64,000 bases of DNA from Trebouxia sp. TZW2008. Lineage: Eukaryota > Chlorophyta > Trebouxiophyceae > Trebouxiales > Trebouxiaceae. The stretch spans positions 124,001 through 188,000 of the forward strand of contig BDIU01000048.1 of NCBI GenBank assembly GCA_002118135.1, read 5' to 3'. The position numbers and the translations under genes were made by a program. Shown piece after piece: positions 37,201-47,778 of this stretch. How positions within the stretch are numbered: position 1 is the stretch's first letter; the number at the start of each line of letters is the position of its first letter. Below the pieces are notes generated by a model that did not search any database, was not told where the DNA came from, and saw only the letters and a program-made list of their open reading frames with translations.

Positions 37201-40200
37201 CGCCGCCTGTTATACCTCACGTAGATGTTGGTCAGGTTGTTGATGAACTTGACCAACACGGGCACCACAGTATACAGCCGATACGCATCCATCTCCTCAG
37301 TAACAAAAGATGTCAGGCTGCGTGAGGCAGCGTTGATCCACCTATCCAAAACATTGCTGGCCTTAGACGCATCCACCTGCAGTTCACCAGCAGATTGCCG
37401 ATGAAGTCATTCGTTTGGGACAGTCCATAGACGTTGAAAAACTAGTCGTAAAGGAGCAGAGCGAGTGGAGCGGCATTGAACCACCTGTCCAGGACATTGC
37501 TGACCCTGGATGCATCCACCTGCCACACAGAACAGCCCATTCCGCAAGCGCATTCTGCAGGAGTCATACTGATGCATCAGCAAATCTGCAGAATGCATCC
37601 TGCTACCTGGGCACATTCTGCAGGTGACATAGCATTGCATGAGCATGTTGCACTGCAGTGAGTGCACTCAGAACACAGCAAAAACATAATAGCTATACCT
37701 TGACCTGCTCAAAAATGACGCCCTGTCAGCTGTTGCAGTTGAGCACATTCTGCATTCGTGATTCTTCAGAGCATACATCAGGTAGCGACGCACATGACTG
37801 CTGTACCTTGGCAGGCTCAAAGGTGATGCCTACTTGCTGCTGCAGCATGAGCACACTCTGCATCAGAGACATGTAGGCATGGTATCAAGGCAGGGAAACA
37901 TGAAGGCTCTACCTTGGCAGGCGCAAAGACAACGACCGTCTGCTGCTGCAGCCTGAGCACATTCCGCACCAGAAATCTGTAGACGACGTATTGGGCTGTG
38001 TTTTGCACCAGACAATAATATGTACCCGCTGTTTTAGAGCAGGAACACACGAGTTCTTCACCTTAGCAGGCTCAAAGGTGATGCCTGTTTGCTGCTGCAG
38101 CCTGAGCACATTCTGCACCAGGAATCTGTAGGCGTTGGACCAGGGCGGGCAGACAACATTCATCGTCCATCATTCATGGTTCTTGAGAATATCCATGAAA
38201 TAGCCAAACACATAGAAGCTTTACCTTGGCAGGCTCAAAGACAATGCCTGTCTGCTGTTGCAGCCTGAGCACATTCTGCACCAGGAACCTGTAGGCATTG
38301 TACCAGGGCAGGAACACATCCTTCACCACAGCGAACACCCCCTCCTTCTTGAAGCGCAGGGTCTCACCCCTTACAACAGGCGAATTGATGAGGTACAGCC
38401 GTAAGGCGTCTGCTCCATACTCGTCCAACACCTCTGTTGGGTCCTGCAAGCAACAGTTTGGCTCAGTTTATCTATCTGATGACATTGATGCTGGGCAGGT
38501 GCAAGGGGACCCATTACTCCTTCTTGAAGCGCAGGGTCTCACCCCTCACAACAGGCAAGTTGATGAGGTACAGTCGTAAGGCGTCGGAACCATATTCACC
38601 CAAGGCCTCTGTTGGGTCCTGCAAGCAACAAGTTGCCTCATTTCTAGAGATTCATGCTATACGGGTGTCAGGAAACCATGTCAATCCTTCTTGAATTGCA
38701 GGGTCTCACCCCTTACAACAGACGAGTTGATGAGGTATAGCCGTAAGGCGTCTGCTTCATGCTCATCCAACACTTCTGTTGGGTCCTGCAAGCAAGGCTT
38801 TGCCTTTGTCCATTCATAGCCTCTGTTGAGTGCTGCAAGCAGCCGCTGTGGTGTGCCTCAGTCCTTTCATTTGATGGCACTCATGCTGTACAGGTGAACA
38901 GATTGCTGCATTGATGCAGCACCTCTGTTTTGGCCTGCAAGCAGGCATCTTGAATTGCTTGAGGCCCATCAGTCGGTCACAGGATGAACAGGTACACGGA
39001 GCTCACAGTCGGTGTATTTCATTCCAACTGATAGCTGACTTGACCAAGGATTGCAATGAAAGGCGGGCATGACTTACTGGGTAGTTGCGCAGGCGCTTGC
39101 TCATCTTCTTGCCGTCCTCTGCCAGAATCAGGCCATTGCACACCAGGCTCTTGAAGGCCGGCTTGCCAAAAAGAGCTGTTGATAGCACCATCAGAGTGTA
39201 GAACCAGCCACGCGTCTGATCAATGCCTGCAGACAATGTGTTGGTGTCACGTTCAATGAAGAATCAAGACCATAGTGGGCAGCTGTGCACAGACGAAGGT
39301 GTAGACCCAACCACATGTCTAATCAACGCCTGCAAGCGACCCACACAGCATTGCCTGTCTATGACAAGCAGCATATGCGGCCATTGCACACCAGGCTCTT
39401 GAAAGCAGGCTTGTCAAACAGAGCCGTTGACAGCAACATCAGCGTGTAGAACCAGCCATGTGTCTGACCAGTGCCTGCAAGGTTGCATGTCTCAAGCTAT
39501 GACAATACAACATTGCGAAGTCAGATAACCAGACCTTTTAGCCAGCTGATTGACTGCCAAGGCCAATACACAGAGCACAGATCAGCAGCTGACATGCAAG
39601 GGTGCATGTTGCTGCTGAGCTTGCGCTGTCAAGCACTTGCTCTCGCTGGACATTGTGCTTTGCTCATGCAACCAGCAGCAGGCATGATCACTTTCTGCAA
39701 CCACATCAGCCAGTATCAGGTTTCAAGTGAGTCCTGTTTTGATTGGGTAGTGCACCTTCCAATCTCTGTTGTGATGACAAGAACAACTTGCAAGATCAGT
39801 TCTCAGCTGAATTTATAGCTGAAGATGCAGTGCTTCCCTTGTACAACAGTCAGGCAGTGCATGTCAGCAATGAAGTCAGCTGGAAAAACTGGCTCTCAAA
39901 GAATCACTTGTCAAAACATAGTGCAGCTTTGACCCACATTGAGCCACAGTGAAGCAGCGCACCCTCATTGACACAGTCAGCTGGAACTTGTTTCGGAGAA
40001 GTTGATGGTGCTGAGGAGACAAAACACCTCAAGCTACAAAGTCAACAGGGAAGTTGCTTTCAACAAAGCCCTTGTCATCATAGAGTAGTGCAGCTTCTGG
40101 GGCGCTTGTTGTCACAAGAGTGGGCCAGCTCAAAAGCCAGAGTAAGACAGTGCAGCATCAGCAACCTACTTGCGCTGAGACAAAGCTAGAGGGCAAGGGC

Positions 40201-43200
40201 ACACCTTCAGCTATAAAAGTCAGCAGGAAAGCTGCTCTCAAGGAAAGTCCTTTTTCTCAAAACGTAGTCCAGCTTTAAGATAGGGTCAGCCAGCATTTGA
40301 CACAGAGTCGTTTGCAACATCGTCACAAAAACTGCCCTATTGTCAGGAAAACAGTGCAGCTTTTGAGAGCAGCTTCAGCTACAAAGGCAGGGGGGAAGTT
40401 TTGCTCAGAGAAGCCCTTGTCAAGGGCAGTAGCAGCTTGAGCCAGAGTGTGACAGTGCACCTTAAAGTACGCCTACCACCCTTTTGGTCCTTGCAGGAGC
40501 TTGCTTTTGCTTCTGGAATTCACGCAAAAGTGAAGAACTTACTCAAATTCCAGAGTGAAGTGTCCTTGGTTCACAATTCAGTGGAAACAAAGAGAGACAA
40601 AGGACAGACAGAGTGAAATAGCGCACCTTCAGCTACAAAGTCAGCAGGAATGTTGCTCTCAAATAAGTCCTTGTTCTCAAAGTGGTAGTGCACCTTGTTA
40701 GCCTGATCAAGACAGCGCACTTGCCATTGGGCACTTGTTTGACAACAAGTGTCATTGTGAAAGAGGCAGCGTACCTTCAGCTACAAAGTCAGCAGGAAAG
40801 TTGCTCTCAAAGAAGTCCTTGTTCTCAAAGGGATAGTGCAGCTGGCCATACGGCATGCTGCCGCTCTCAAACCAGCAGTCAAACACTTCCTCCACTCGCC
40901 GCAGCTCCCCCTTGCCTTGCTTGCTGGGAATGGTGATGTGGTCAATGAAATGCCTGTGTAGGTCTGTCACCTACAAGCATTTCACGAGTACCCTAGCCTT
41001 GCTCATCAACAGTCACAGCAGCACTTGCTATAGGGTTCCACTGCCTTGCTTGCTGGGAATGGTTATGTGGTTGGTGAAGTCTTGGTGCACATTTGTCACC
41101 CACATGCACACAATTGCTGTGTCACAGCAGCACTCGCTGTAAGTCTCACTTGCCTTGCTTGCTGGGAATGGTGATGTGGTCAAGTAAAAGCCGGAGCAAG
41201 TCTGTCACCTGCAAGCACATCGCTGCTGTGACTGCCTTACATGTAGGGCACGGATGCGCATGGGAGGCACAACCGGGCCATGAGCGCTGTACTCCCCAAA
41301 CTAAACTCAGACACAAGACCAAAGCTGTTGCTGACCACCATGCAAATTTCGAATTTTTGCCCACAGCTGTTGCTGCCCACCAAACGTTGTACTATGTCTG
41401 AGTAGAAAAATGAGGCCACAGCTGTGGTTTCATGCTGTGTCACATGCAAAGTTTGGGCTCAAACCTGTGACCACAGCAAGAGGTTTGCCCACTCTTTGGC
41501 CACTAAGCTGTGCCAGCTCAGCAACAACCCCAACCACAACCTCCTCCATGTCTTGGGACACCCACACAAGCCAGGGGCTACCTCAGGGGGGTGCCGAGCA
41601 CAAGTCATACATCACACAAAGTTGAAATTTGAACGACCTACCTTTTGGCCACTCAGCTGTTCCAGCTCAGCCACAGACCCAATGACTACAATCTCCTCCA
41701 TGTCTTGGGAGACCCACACAGGCAGGGGGGTACCCCAAAAGCGGCTCCTGCTGACGGCCCAGTCATGCGCATCAGCCAGCCAGTTGTGAAAACGCTTCTC
41801 CTTGACATAGGTGGGGACCCATTGAGTTTTGGAGTTGTTGGCCATCAATTGCTCCTTGATCTTGGTCACCTCCACAAACCAGCTGGGCACTGCCTGCAAA
41901 AGGCCACACATTGACTTGTGATATTTGTTATAGTGCCCTGTCGTAGTGCATCTGCTAGCCATTTGTGAAAGCGCTTCTCCTTGAGGTAAGTGGGCCCTCA
42001 TTGAAATTTGGTGTTGTTGGCCATCAGTTGCTCCTCCGTCTTCTACATTTCACTTCTACAAACCAGATAGGCACTGCCTGCAACTTTCACACATTGACCA
42101 TAAGTTGTGTGCAGCTGCCAGCCAGTTGTGAAAACGCTTCTCCTTGACGTAAGTGGGCACCCACTGTGTCTGGGTGTTGTTGGCCATGAGCTACTCCTTA
42201 ACCTTGGTCACCTCCACACACCAACTGGGCACTGCCTGCAATGTTTCACATGCCAGAAATCATGATTTCCGTGCCAAAAATGGCTTCTGGTTATACATCA
42301 TGTCTCACAAGTGGCCCATGATTCATGCTTCACATGCCAACAATCAAGTTCACCTGCTGATCATGAGTGGTGCACCAACCAATCTTGTGTAATATGCCAA
42401 TGACATCCCTGGCTGTCGATCATGTTGCACATCTCAACAACCATTGACTGCCAACCATGACTGCCAAAAAAAAAAAAAATGGTCCACATCACTTCAAACA
42501 TCTTGTGCAAATTGCATCCTGTAGTTGATGAGGGTCTCACATTGCCAGCAGAAAGAACTTTGCTGAAGCATCAATTCAAATGTGTCATGCAAAGCGTGAC
42601 CAGCATGCAAAGCGTACCCTGTAGATAAGGGGAGTTTCAGAGCGCCAGCAGAAGGGGTAGCTATGGGTAAAGGTCTGGTTGTCCACCAGTCTACCCATGG
42701 CCTTGATGGCTGCTACGATCTCCTTGTCAGCTGCCTTCACATACCTGCGTCACGCAACCTTTGCTCATACGCACTCTTACACAGACTTGATTCAACTCTC
42801 TTGATTGATGCATGCTTGCTCATGCATGCTCCGGCAGAGACTTTTTGACAGGCTCCATGGCCTGCATTGCTTGAAGCAGTATCATTGCTCACACGTACTG
42901 CATTTCAAGCTGTGACGAAGTACGTTCTTTACATGCTTGACGCACGACGCAACAAGCAGGTGACAGCAGCTACATGCTCCCTCTAGTGATGTGTAACAAC
43001 TATCCCAAGGCAGTGACACATGCCAGCATACTATGATGCAACAGTACACCGCAGCATGTCAGCCAAGATCAAGTCCAGACGGGATCACAGCACCAACGCA
43101 CTGGTTTGTGAAGATACACATGCAGTCAAAAGAGCTTGAGTCCAGGCACTTACTGTCCAGCAAAGTCCGTGATGTCCTGGGTGAAGTTGCCGCTGGCATC

Positions 43201-46200
43201 CACAGGGCACACTGACTCCCCACCTATCTGCACTATACCTGCATATGCCAGCCACACAATCAGTAGCCACAGAAGTATCAACAGCTTCCCTTAAGCACGA
43301 GCCAGGCTTTTAATATCCAGCCAAGTCGGCACTACCCTTGGTGAAGTTGCCGCTGGCATCCCCAGCGGGATGACTCCCGACCTATCTGCACTATGCCTGC
43401 ACATGCCAGCCACACAATCAGTAGCCACAGAAGTATCAACAGCTTCCTTTAAGCACAAGCCAGGCTTTCAACATCCAGCCAAGTCAGCACTACCCTTGGT
43501 GAAGTTGGCGCTGGCATTGACAGGGCACACTGACTCCCCACCTATCTGCATTATGCCTGCATGCACAGCCTCACAGTCATCAGTATACACATGTGTGCAG
43601 ATAAAAGTTTGTCCCTACAATGTACACTGTGGTACATCTGCGATGAGACTACAAACCCTCACACATGGCTTGCGGCAAAATCGTACTGTAGACAGTGAAC
43701 TGCAACCTGCAGACAAACACTTTGCAGGAGTGTGCACTGCTCAACTGTTATACTACCACTGTTTACACTCAACGTATCTTCAGAGACCCAACAGGGGGAC
43801 TACAGGACACCATTTCTAACTAAAATAAACAGTCCATGTGCTAGTGAGCAAGCTGCAAGCACTTCATGCCCCAATCACAGGCTAATAAATCTGCGTCATC
43901 TCGACAAACACAAGTCCCAGCACCACCCACTTACAGCGAAGTAACAATGCATGCTCACGTGGTGACGACCCATGTGACTGTAAGGTCGGTGGACTTACCA
44001 AACTTGCGGCACACCCGGTAGTCATCCTCTCCAAAGAATGGAGCTTGGTGCACTACCCCTGTGCCCGCATCACTGGTCACATATCCATCTGACACAACTC
44101 TGAAGGCACCAGTGCTGCTGCCAGGCGCAGCCTTCAGGCTGGAAAAGTATGGGAACATTGGCTTGTAGGTTTTGCCCACTAGGTCTGACCCCTTCATCTT
44201 CTTCAGAATCTGCAACATCAGATGATGGGTTACACATCCTGGAGTTGGTTTTACACGTACAACCGCTGCTTGCAAGTTGACAGGTCCCCTGTCCATCTGA
44301 CATAACTCTCAAGGCACCAGTGCTGCTGCCAGGCACCACCTACAGGCTGGCAAGTTATGGGAACATGGGCTTGTAGGTTTTGCCTACCAGCTCAGACCCC
44401 TTCATCAGACCATCTTCAGGATCTGCAGCGTCGGATTTACATATGTAGCTGCTGCCCAAAACTCCACGAAGCTTCTTGGACTGCTGAAGAAGATCATGCA
44501 ATTTCATTCACAACAACACATGCTGCTCATCACACCAATGAGCTCATCTTAAATGGGAAGGGTCGCAGGACAAGCAATAGCAGCATGCTTGCAAACACAC
44601 AAAGCCAGGATGAAGTACAGATTGGTTGCTGCGTTGGGTTTGTTGCTGTAACAGCAAGCAGTAGCAGAAGCACAGGCTACATTGCCGAGGTATGTAGTTT
44701 AGGCCAGCCCAAGTCTGCAGCGTTCAAAAGCAAATTGTGCAATCAAAATATGTGATGTGACTGATGCATTGCACGGTACACCTCAAATCCGCCTTTCTTG
44801 GGCTGAGCCTTGTCCTTCTTCTTGCTCTCCTTGGGTACAGCCCCAGGCAACTCATGCAGCAGCAGCTCAGCCACAATGTACACACGGCCTGAGGCAGGGT
44901 CCTTTGCCTTCACATATGTGAAGTCTGGGTGCACACACAATGCCAGATTGCTAGGTAGTGTCCTGCATGACACATGACATTTGTTTCTACAGGTCACAGA
45001 TGCAATGATGCACGCTTGGAAGCAGGGACCCTAACCCTCATGCATGTGAACTCTGGATACACTCACAGTGTCAGATTGCTGGGCAGTGTCATACATCACA
45101 AGAGCCCTTGAGTGACAGACCGACGTCATTGTGACTAGTCATGCACTATCATTGTGGCAAAAAGCAGCAGGGGCTTGGCCACGAAAAAGACCCAAGTTGA
45201 GGCAGGATCCTCAGCCTTCACATATGTGAGATGTAGGTGCACACAAAGAGCCAGATTGCTGGGCAGTGTCCTGTATGGCATCTCGACGTTGAGTGACAGA
45301 CCACCAACACTGGGTTATGAAGCAGAATGCATTTTGCATGCTGACCCAATTCTTCTCCGTTCCAGCTCAGATCTGCTGTGCATCAACCACCAGTGCTGTC
45401 TCAATCATCTTTTGCTCTCAGTCACTTATACCATAAGTGTTAGCTGACCACACTCCAACTTTGACAGCAGTTCCAGGTGGAAAAGTTGACTCACCAAGGT
45501 GTCGTGGTCCAAATCACCATTTCTGCGTTGTCCTCATCATCATCCAATGGGAAGCTGACCTTGATAGCTGGGTCTGGCACATCCTTGTAGTTCAGCCCAG
45601 CCTCAAAGTTGGACAGTGGCGTTGTGCAGCCTGTTGAGTAAGGCATCACCTGCAACAACAGGCCAGCAATGTCTAATGCAAATGTGCAGTGTTGTGGCAG
45701 AATCACCCTTTGCATCAGAGCATTGTGCGTAGGGATCAAGCAGCATCATTGTGACGAGGCATGCAGGCTGAGTGACATGAATGGCTGAATCCAACACATC
45801 CTTGTAGTTGAGCCCTGCCTCAGCTTTGGGCAGTGGTGTTGTGCAGCCTGTTGAGTAAGGCATGATCTGCAATAGCAAAGACACAGCCCAGTGTTGATAC
45901 GGAGTGTTGTAGCAGAAAGCATCCTGTGAGTCTGTGCATGATGACAATGTCACACACAGCATGACCCTTGTGATCTATGTATGCAGGATGAGCTATATGT
46001 GGCTGCAGGGTTGTGACATGCAGTGCCGAGTCTTATGCAGGAGCGTCAACAAAGCCCTTGCTACACAGCATGCACATGCAGAGAAGCTGCTGGACTTGGG
46101 TGTATCAGCAGTTGAAGAACTGCAGCAAACTGTTGAAGTCCAACCTTGAGCGATCATGTTTGATGACATGCACATCAAGGAGGCAGTTGTATTGCTGGTC

Positions 46201-47522
46201 AGCATGCATAGATGAGCACATTGAGGCAGGCAGCATTTGGTATGAAGCATCTGATGACTCACCTTGAAGCCTTGATATACCAGCCCTTTCTTGTACAGGG
46301 TGCTGAAAACCCACCACACGCTCTCCATGAAGTTTGGGTCCAGAGTCTTGTAATCATTTTCAAAGTCAATCCAACGCCCAATGCGCTTCACAGTCTTTTC
46401 CCACTCCTTGGAGTACCTGTCGATCAGCACTCAAGCCTATGCAATTGTTCAGACAACATCATTTACTGCGCAGGTTTTGCTAACAGACCCTCTTTGACAT
46501 GAGCATGGGACATGACACATTTTGGACAAATGTTCCCATGTCATTGAATCTTGATTGGAAGGCAGTCAAGTCGGGGCTCTGCAGCGTCAAATCATCTTGC
46601 TGGTGCTGTACTGACTATGTACTGAATGCACTCAACAGAGAGATGAAAAGAAATAACGCCTCACCTCATGACAATGCTTCTGCACTCCTCGTTGTACTTG
46701 TCAATGCCCATCTTGAGGACATCATCTTTTGTCTGAATGCCTGTATGATACATTGCCATTGCTTGGCAACAGATCAACAGACACAATGAAACCCAACGCA
46801 TGCATAGCAAGATTGTGTAAGGGGTAGTGAGACTGCGACAGGGCTTGTAAAGACTCACCCAACTTCTTGTCAATTTCGAATTCGACTGGCAGTCCATGAC
46901 AATCCCATCTGCATGCATGCTCTTTGCATGATATGTTGACAGCAACGCGATAAACTCTTGCAACAGCTTCAGCATTCTCACCCAAATCTTCTGGGGCAAT
47001 AATGACCAGTAGCAGTTGCATAGCGTGTGACAATGTCCTGCATAAACACAAAGATGTGCATTACATGGTCGGGTGTGAAGAGCAAGGCGTGGGCTGAATG
47101 TGTTGCCTGTGACAGCAAAAGTCTGCGTCCAGATGAATGATGCTGGTTGGTTTACATGACTCAAAGACTCAAGCAAGCAGGTCGGATATCGCATGCGTTA
47201 CTGAGGTCTGTATACGGCTGGTGAGACACGCAAAGCTTTGGCTGCCATGTGTCGCACCGTTGATCAGTGCTAGACGATCATGTGAAGCGTGATCGACGGC
47301 TTCGGGCGATGCATAGGAAGCTACCTTGAGAGTCCCGGCTAGCAAGTGACCGTAATGCGGCAAGCCGGTCGCAAACGGGGGCCCGTCGTAGAACACGTAC
47401 GGCTTTTTGCCTTCGCTGCGCTTGAGCTGCTGCTTGAAAGCATCTGTCCGCTCCCAGAAGTCAAGGACTTGCTCCTCCTGCTCAGGAAAGCTATAGTCTT
47501 TGCCTTCCAACACGTCCTGCAT
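31249..47522 (-). CDS. IARS1: Cytosolic isoleucyl-tRNA synthetase, 22 exons
   Basis: Charges tRNA-Ile in the cytosol. Exons in coding order: 47522-47325, 47037-46982, 46908-46859, 46740-46665, 46416-46263, 45649-45495, 44962-44782, 44209-43999, 43238-43154, 42744-42618, 41893-41642, 40970-40775, 39226-39078, 38443-38225, 37376-37122, 36387-36191, 35792-35707, 35207-34963, 33946-33709, 33253-33143, 32523-32306, 31434-31249. Phases agree throughout, giving 1214 aa, typical of eukaryotic enzymes. The HIGH-type motif is HYGH at 56-59; KMSKR is at 621-625. The editing domain carries TTPWTLPSN and [19 protein letters not shown]. Class hallmarks [20 protein letters not shown] and [14 protein letters not shown] precede KMSKR. 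The anticodon-binding domain and plant-type C-terminal extension follow ([24 protein letters not shown]). Exon 20 codes a Gln/Asn/Pro-rich linker. Almost every intron from exon 6 on holds decayed exon copies. Confidence 0.96.
31538..31622 (-). repeat. Decayed copy of IleRS exon 22 5' edge
   Basis: Plus-strand bases share TGTAGCTTTGCTGGGTC, CAGCCATGTG and GATGGCCTG with the real exon (31365-31434), followed by CTGCATGCA as at the true acceptor. It lies in the upstream intron. Confidence 0.85.
32155..32232 (-). repeat. Decayed copy of IleRS exon 21 segment
   Basis: ATGGCTTGGCTGATGCC followed by CTTGAATTGGGCG resembles 32415-32460 of exon 21. It lies in the downstream intron and is heavily decayed. 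Confidence 0.65.
32536..32700 (-). repeat. Young, still open copy of IleRS exon 21 5' part
   Basis: Plus-strand 32560-32680 is nearly identical to 32390-32510. The frame coding [10 protein letters not shown] and [20 protein letters not shown] stays open through both copies. The real copy has acceptor AATGCAG at 32524-32530; here the same place reads AATGCAA, so the acceptor AG is lost. Confidence 0.9.
33245..33640. repeat. About 80-bp diverged tandem array at IleRS exon 20 5' edge
   Basis: Sequence like GCTGCTGCATACAGYCACA followed by CTCAGCAAGAATGCAT recurs near 33250, 33360, 33440, 33520 and 33600. The first copy contains the true acceptor of exon 20 (minus strand), so copies of the acceptor fill the upstream intron. 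Confidence 0.8.
34075..34335 (-). repeat. Two decayed copies of IleRS exon 19 5' half
   Basis: The real exon segment (33838-33950) coding [20 protein letters not shown] and [12 protein letters not shown] recurs at about 34079-34195 and 34207-34332. CATCAGCATAGACTGCTTC, GGTAGCTTGAA and the acceptor TACCTGT are still visible. Frames are broken. Confidence 0.88.
34583..34836 (-). repeat. Short copies of IleRS exon 18 3' edge
   Basis: CTGATGTCTCCCTGCCC...GACT at the exon 18 end (34963-34990) recurs at about 34589-34612 and 34799-34826, both in the downstream intron. Confidence 0.7.
35290..35404 (+). repeat. 23-bp tandem repeat, 5 units
   Basis: Units like GATGTACGCTCATGCACATG+TAT repeat without spacers, each differing by up to three bases, in the intron between IleRS exons 17 and 18. 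Confidence 0.95.
35565..35945 (-). repeat. Edge copies on both sides of IleRS exon 17
   Basis: The 3' edge of exon 17 with its donor (GCTCACCTTCAATGTCTGCC on plus) recurs at 35578-35630, in the downstream intron. The 5' edge with acceptor (TTCTTCCTCTCTCTGCAGAA in the real exon) recurs as a variant at about 35880-35942, in the upstream intron. Confidence 0.85.
36425..36850 (-). repeat. Three to four decayed copies of IleRS exon 16
   Basis: The exon (36191-36387) is echoed upstream at 36428-36556 (with CTCCCTCCCAGGGC and GACATGACCTGCAC), at about 36589-36716 (weaker) and at 36775-36850 (only the acceptor-side edge, GACCTGCACAGTG and TGTGAAGGAGGGCGT). The youngest copy is adjacent to the exon. 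Confidence 0.88.
36918..37008 (+). repeat. GGGCA-rich low-complexity tract
   Basis: Irregular repeats of GGGCAG/GGGCACG-type units within an IleRS intron. No coding role. Confidence 0.85.
37480..37530 (-). repeat. Copy of IleRS exon 15 5' edge
   Basis: CCACCTGTCCAGGACATTGC..GCATCCACCTGC resembles the start of exon 15 at 37335-37380. It lies in the upstream intron. Confidence 0.8.
37690..38150 (-). repeat. Four copies of IleRS exon 14 3' edge plus donor
   Basis: The exon end coding [23 protein letters not shown] with its donor recurs downstream at about 38060-38140, 37912-37985, 37805-37870 and 37697-37760. The plus-strand motif ACCTTGGCAGGCTCAAAG / GCTGCTGCAGCCTGAGCACA fades with distance from the exon. 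Confidence 0.9.
38514..38945 (-). repeat. Three to four copies of IleRS exon 14 5' edge plus acceptor
   Basis: The exon start coding [20 protein letters not shown] recurs upstream at 38517-38623 and 38688-38791, and in traces at 38819-38842 and 38913-38945. Each keeps the plus-strand motif GTTGGGTCCTGCAAGCA or a variant, i.e. the acceptor. Confidence 0.9.
39295..39482 (-). repeat. Copies of IleRS exon 13 5' part
   Basis: Bases 39374-39480 match 39125-39230 closely (GCCATTGCACACCAGGCTCT on plus), including the CTGCA acceptor. A shorter trace lies at 39297-39335. Both are upstream of the exon in coding order. Confidence 0.88.
39870..40692 (-). repeat. Ladder of five to six copies of IleRS exon 12 3' half
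   Basis: The exon end (40772-40855, plus-strand motif CTTCAGCTACAAAGTCAGCA then GTTGCTCTCAAAGAAGTCCT) recurs at 40622-40690, 40370-40437, 40201-40275, 40025-40095 and 39873-39932, with a trace at 39975. All lie in the downstream intron and get weaker with distance. Confidence 0.9.
41030..41215 (-). repeat. Two copies of IleRS exon 12 5' edge
   Basis: The exon start coding [17 protein letters not shown] recurs upstream at 41040-41103 and 41150-41213, both with CCTTGCTTGCTGGGAATGGT on plus and an acceptor-like CACCTGCA or CACCCACA. Confidence 0.9.
41485..41602 (-). repeat. Decayed copy of IleRS exon 11 3' part
   Basis: Plus-strand TGGCCACTAAGCTGTGCCAG and CTCCTCCATGTCTTGGGACA match 41647-41710 of the real exon. 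It lies in the downstream intron. Confidence 0.88.
41945..42245 (-). repeat. Two decayed copies of IleRS exon 11 5' part
   Basis: Copies at about 41957-42082 and 42118-42242 carry GTGAAAACGCTTCTCCTTGA, GTTGTTGGCCAT and GGCACTGCCTGCAA as in 41785-41898. Both are in the upstream intron and have lost the frame. Confidence 0.9.
42518..42566 (-). repeat. Short copy of IleRS exon 10 3' edge
   Basis: CCTGTAGTTGATGAGGGTCTCA..GCCAGCAGAA resembles 42618-42655 of exon 10, in the downstream intron. Confidence 0.7.
43300..43562 (-). repeat. Two copies of IleRS exon 9
   Basis: Copies at 43318-43400 and 43475-43562 share GGTGAAGTTGCCGCTGGCAT and GACTCCC..ACCTATCTGCA with the real exon (43154-43238). Both are upstream in coding order. 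Confidence 0.9.
44283..44425 (-). repeat. Decayed copy of IleRS exon 8 5' half
   Basis: Plus-strand GGCACCAGTGCTGCTGCCAG and TGTAGGTTTTGCC match the real exon (44104-44209). It lies in the upstream intron. Confidence 0.88.
45005..45292 (-). repeat. Two decayed copies of IleRS exon 7 5' part
   Basis: Copies at about 45018-45100 and 45200-45285 share CAGATTGCTGGGCAGTGTC and TTCACATATGTGA with 44905-44962. Both are upstream in coding order. Confidence 0.85.
45775..45871 (-). repeat. Close copy of IleRS exon 6 5' half
   Basis: It shares GTGCAGCCTGTTGAGTAAGG and ACATCCTTGTAGTT with the real exon (45570-45649) and keeps an acceptor-like CTGCA. It codes [10 protein letters not shown] and LNYKDV, then diverges before the end of the exon. 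Confidence 0.9.
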
Positions 47523-47778
47523 TGCTGCAATGTGTGCTGCCCCTGTTGGTTGCTGCAGCTAGCTGCGTCTTGCAAAGTGCTCCGAAGCCATCACTTCGAT
47601 TCCCTGCTTCTTCAGAATCACAAAATTGAATAGCTTCCCGGCCAATGCTTACGTCGCAGTGTAACGAGGCGTCTCTTCCTTTGATCATTACGCATCCTGC
47701 GTCTTGAGACCTTGCAGCGTTGAGATCGTGACTGACGTGTGTCTCATGATTGAACTTGCTGAGACCAGCCGCGCAGTG
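47523..47778. promoter_or_regulatory. Divergent upstream region of IleRS and U-box genes
   Basis: About 250 bases separate the two inferred start codons, so the promoters must lie here or overlap the 5' untranslated regions. No TATA box or named motif is clear. Confidence 0.45.

Noticed and set aside
42467..42479. Run of A as a retrotransposon or processed-copy tail
   Set aside because: It is a lone 13-base A tract within an IleRS intron; no retrotransposed sequence precedes it and no target-site duplication is visible.
45775..45871. Extra IleRS exon
   Set aside because: It duplicates exon 6 but diverges before a usable donor; the model without it keeps phase and normal length.
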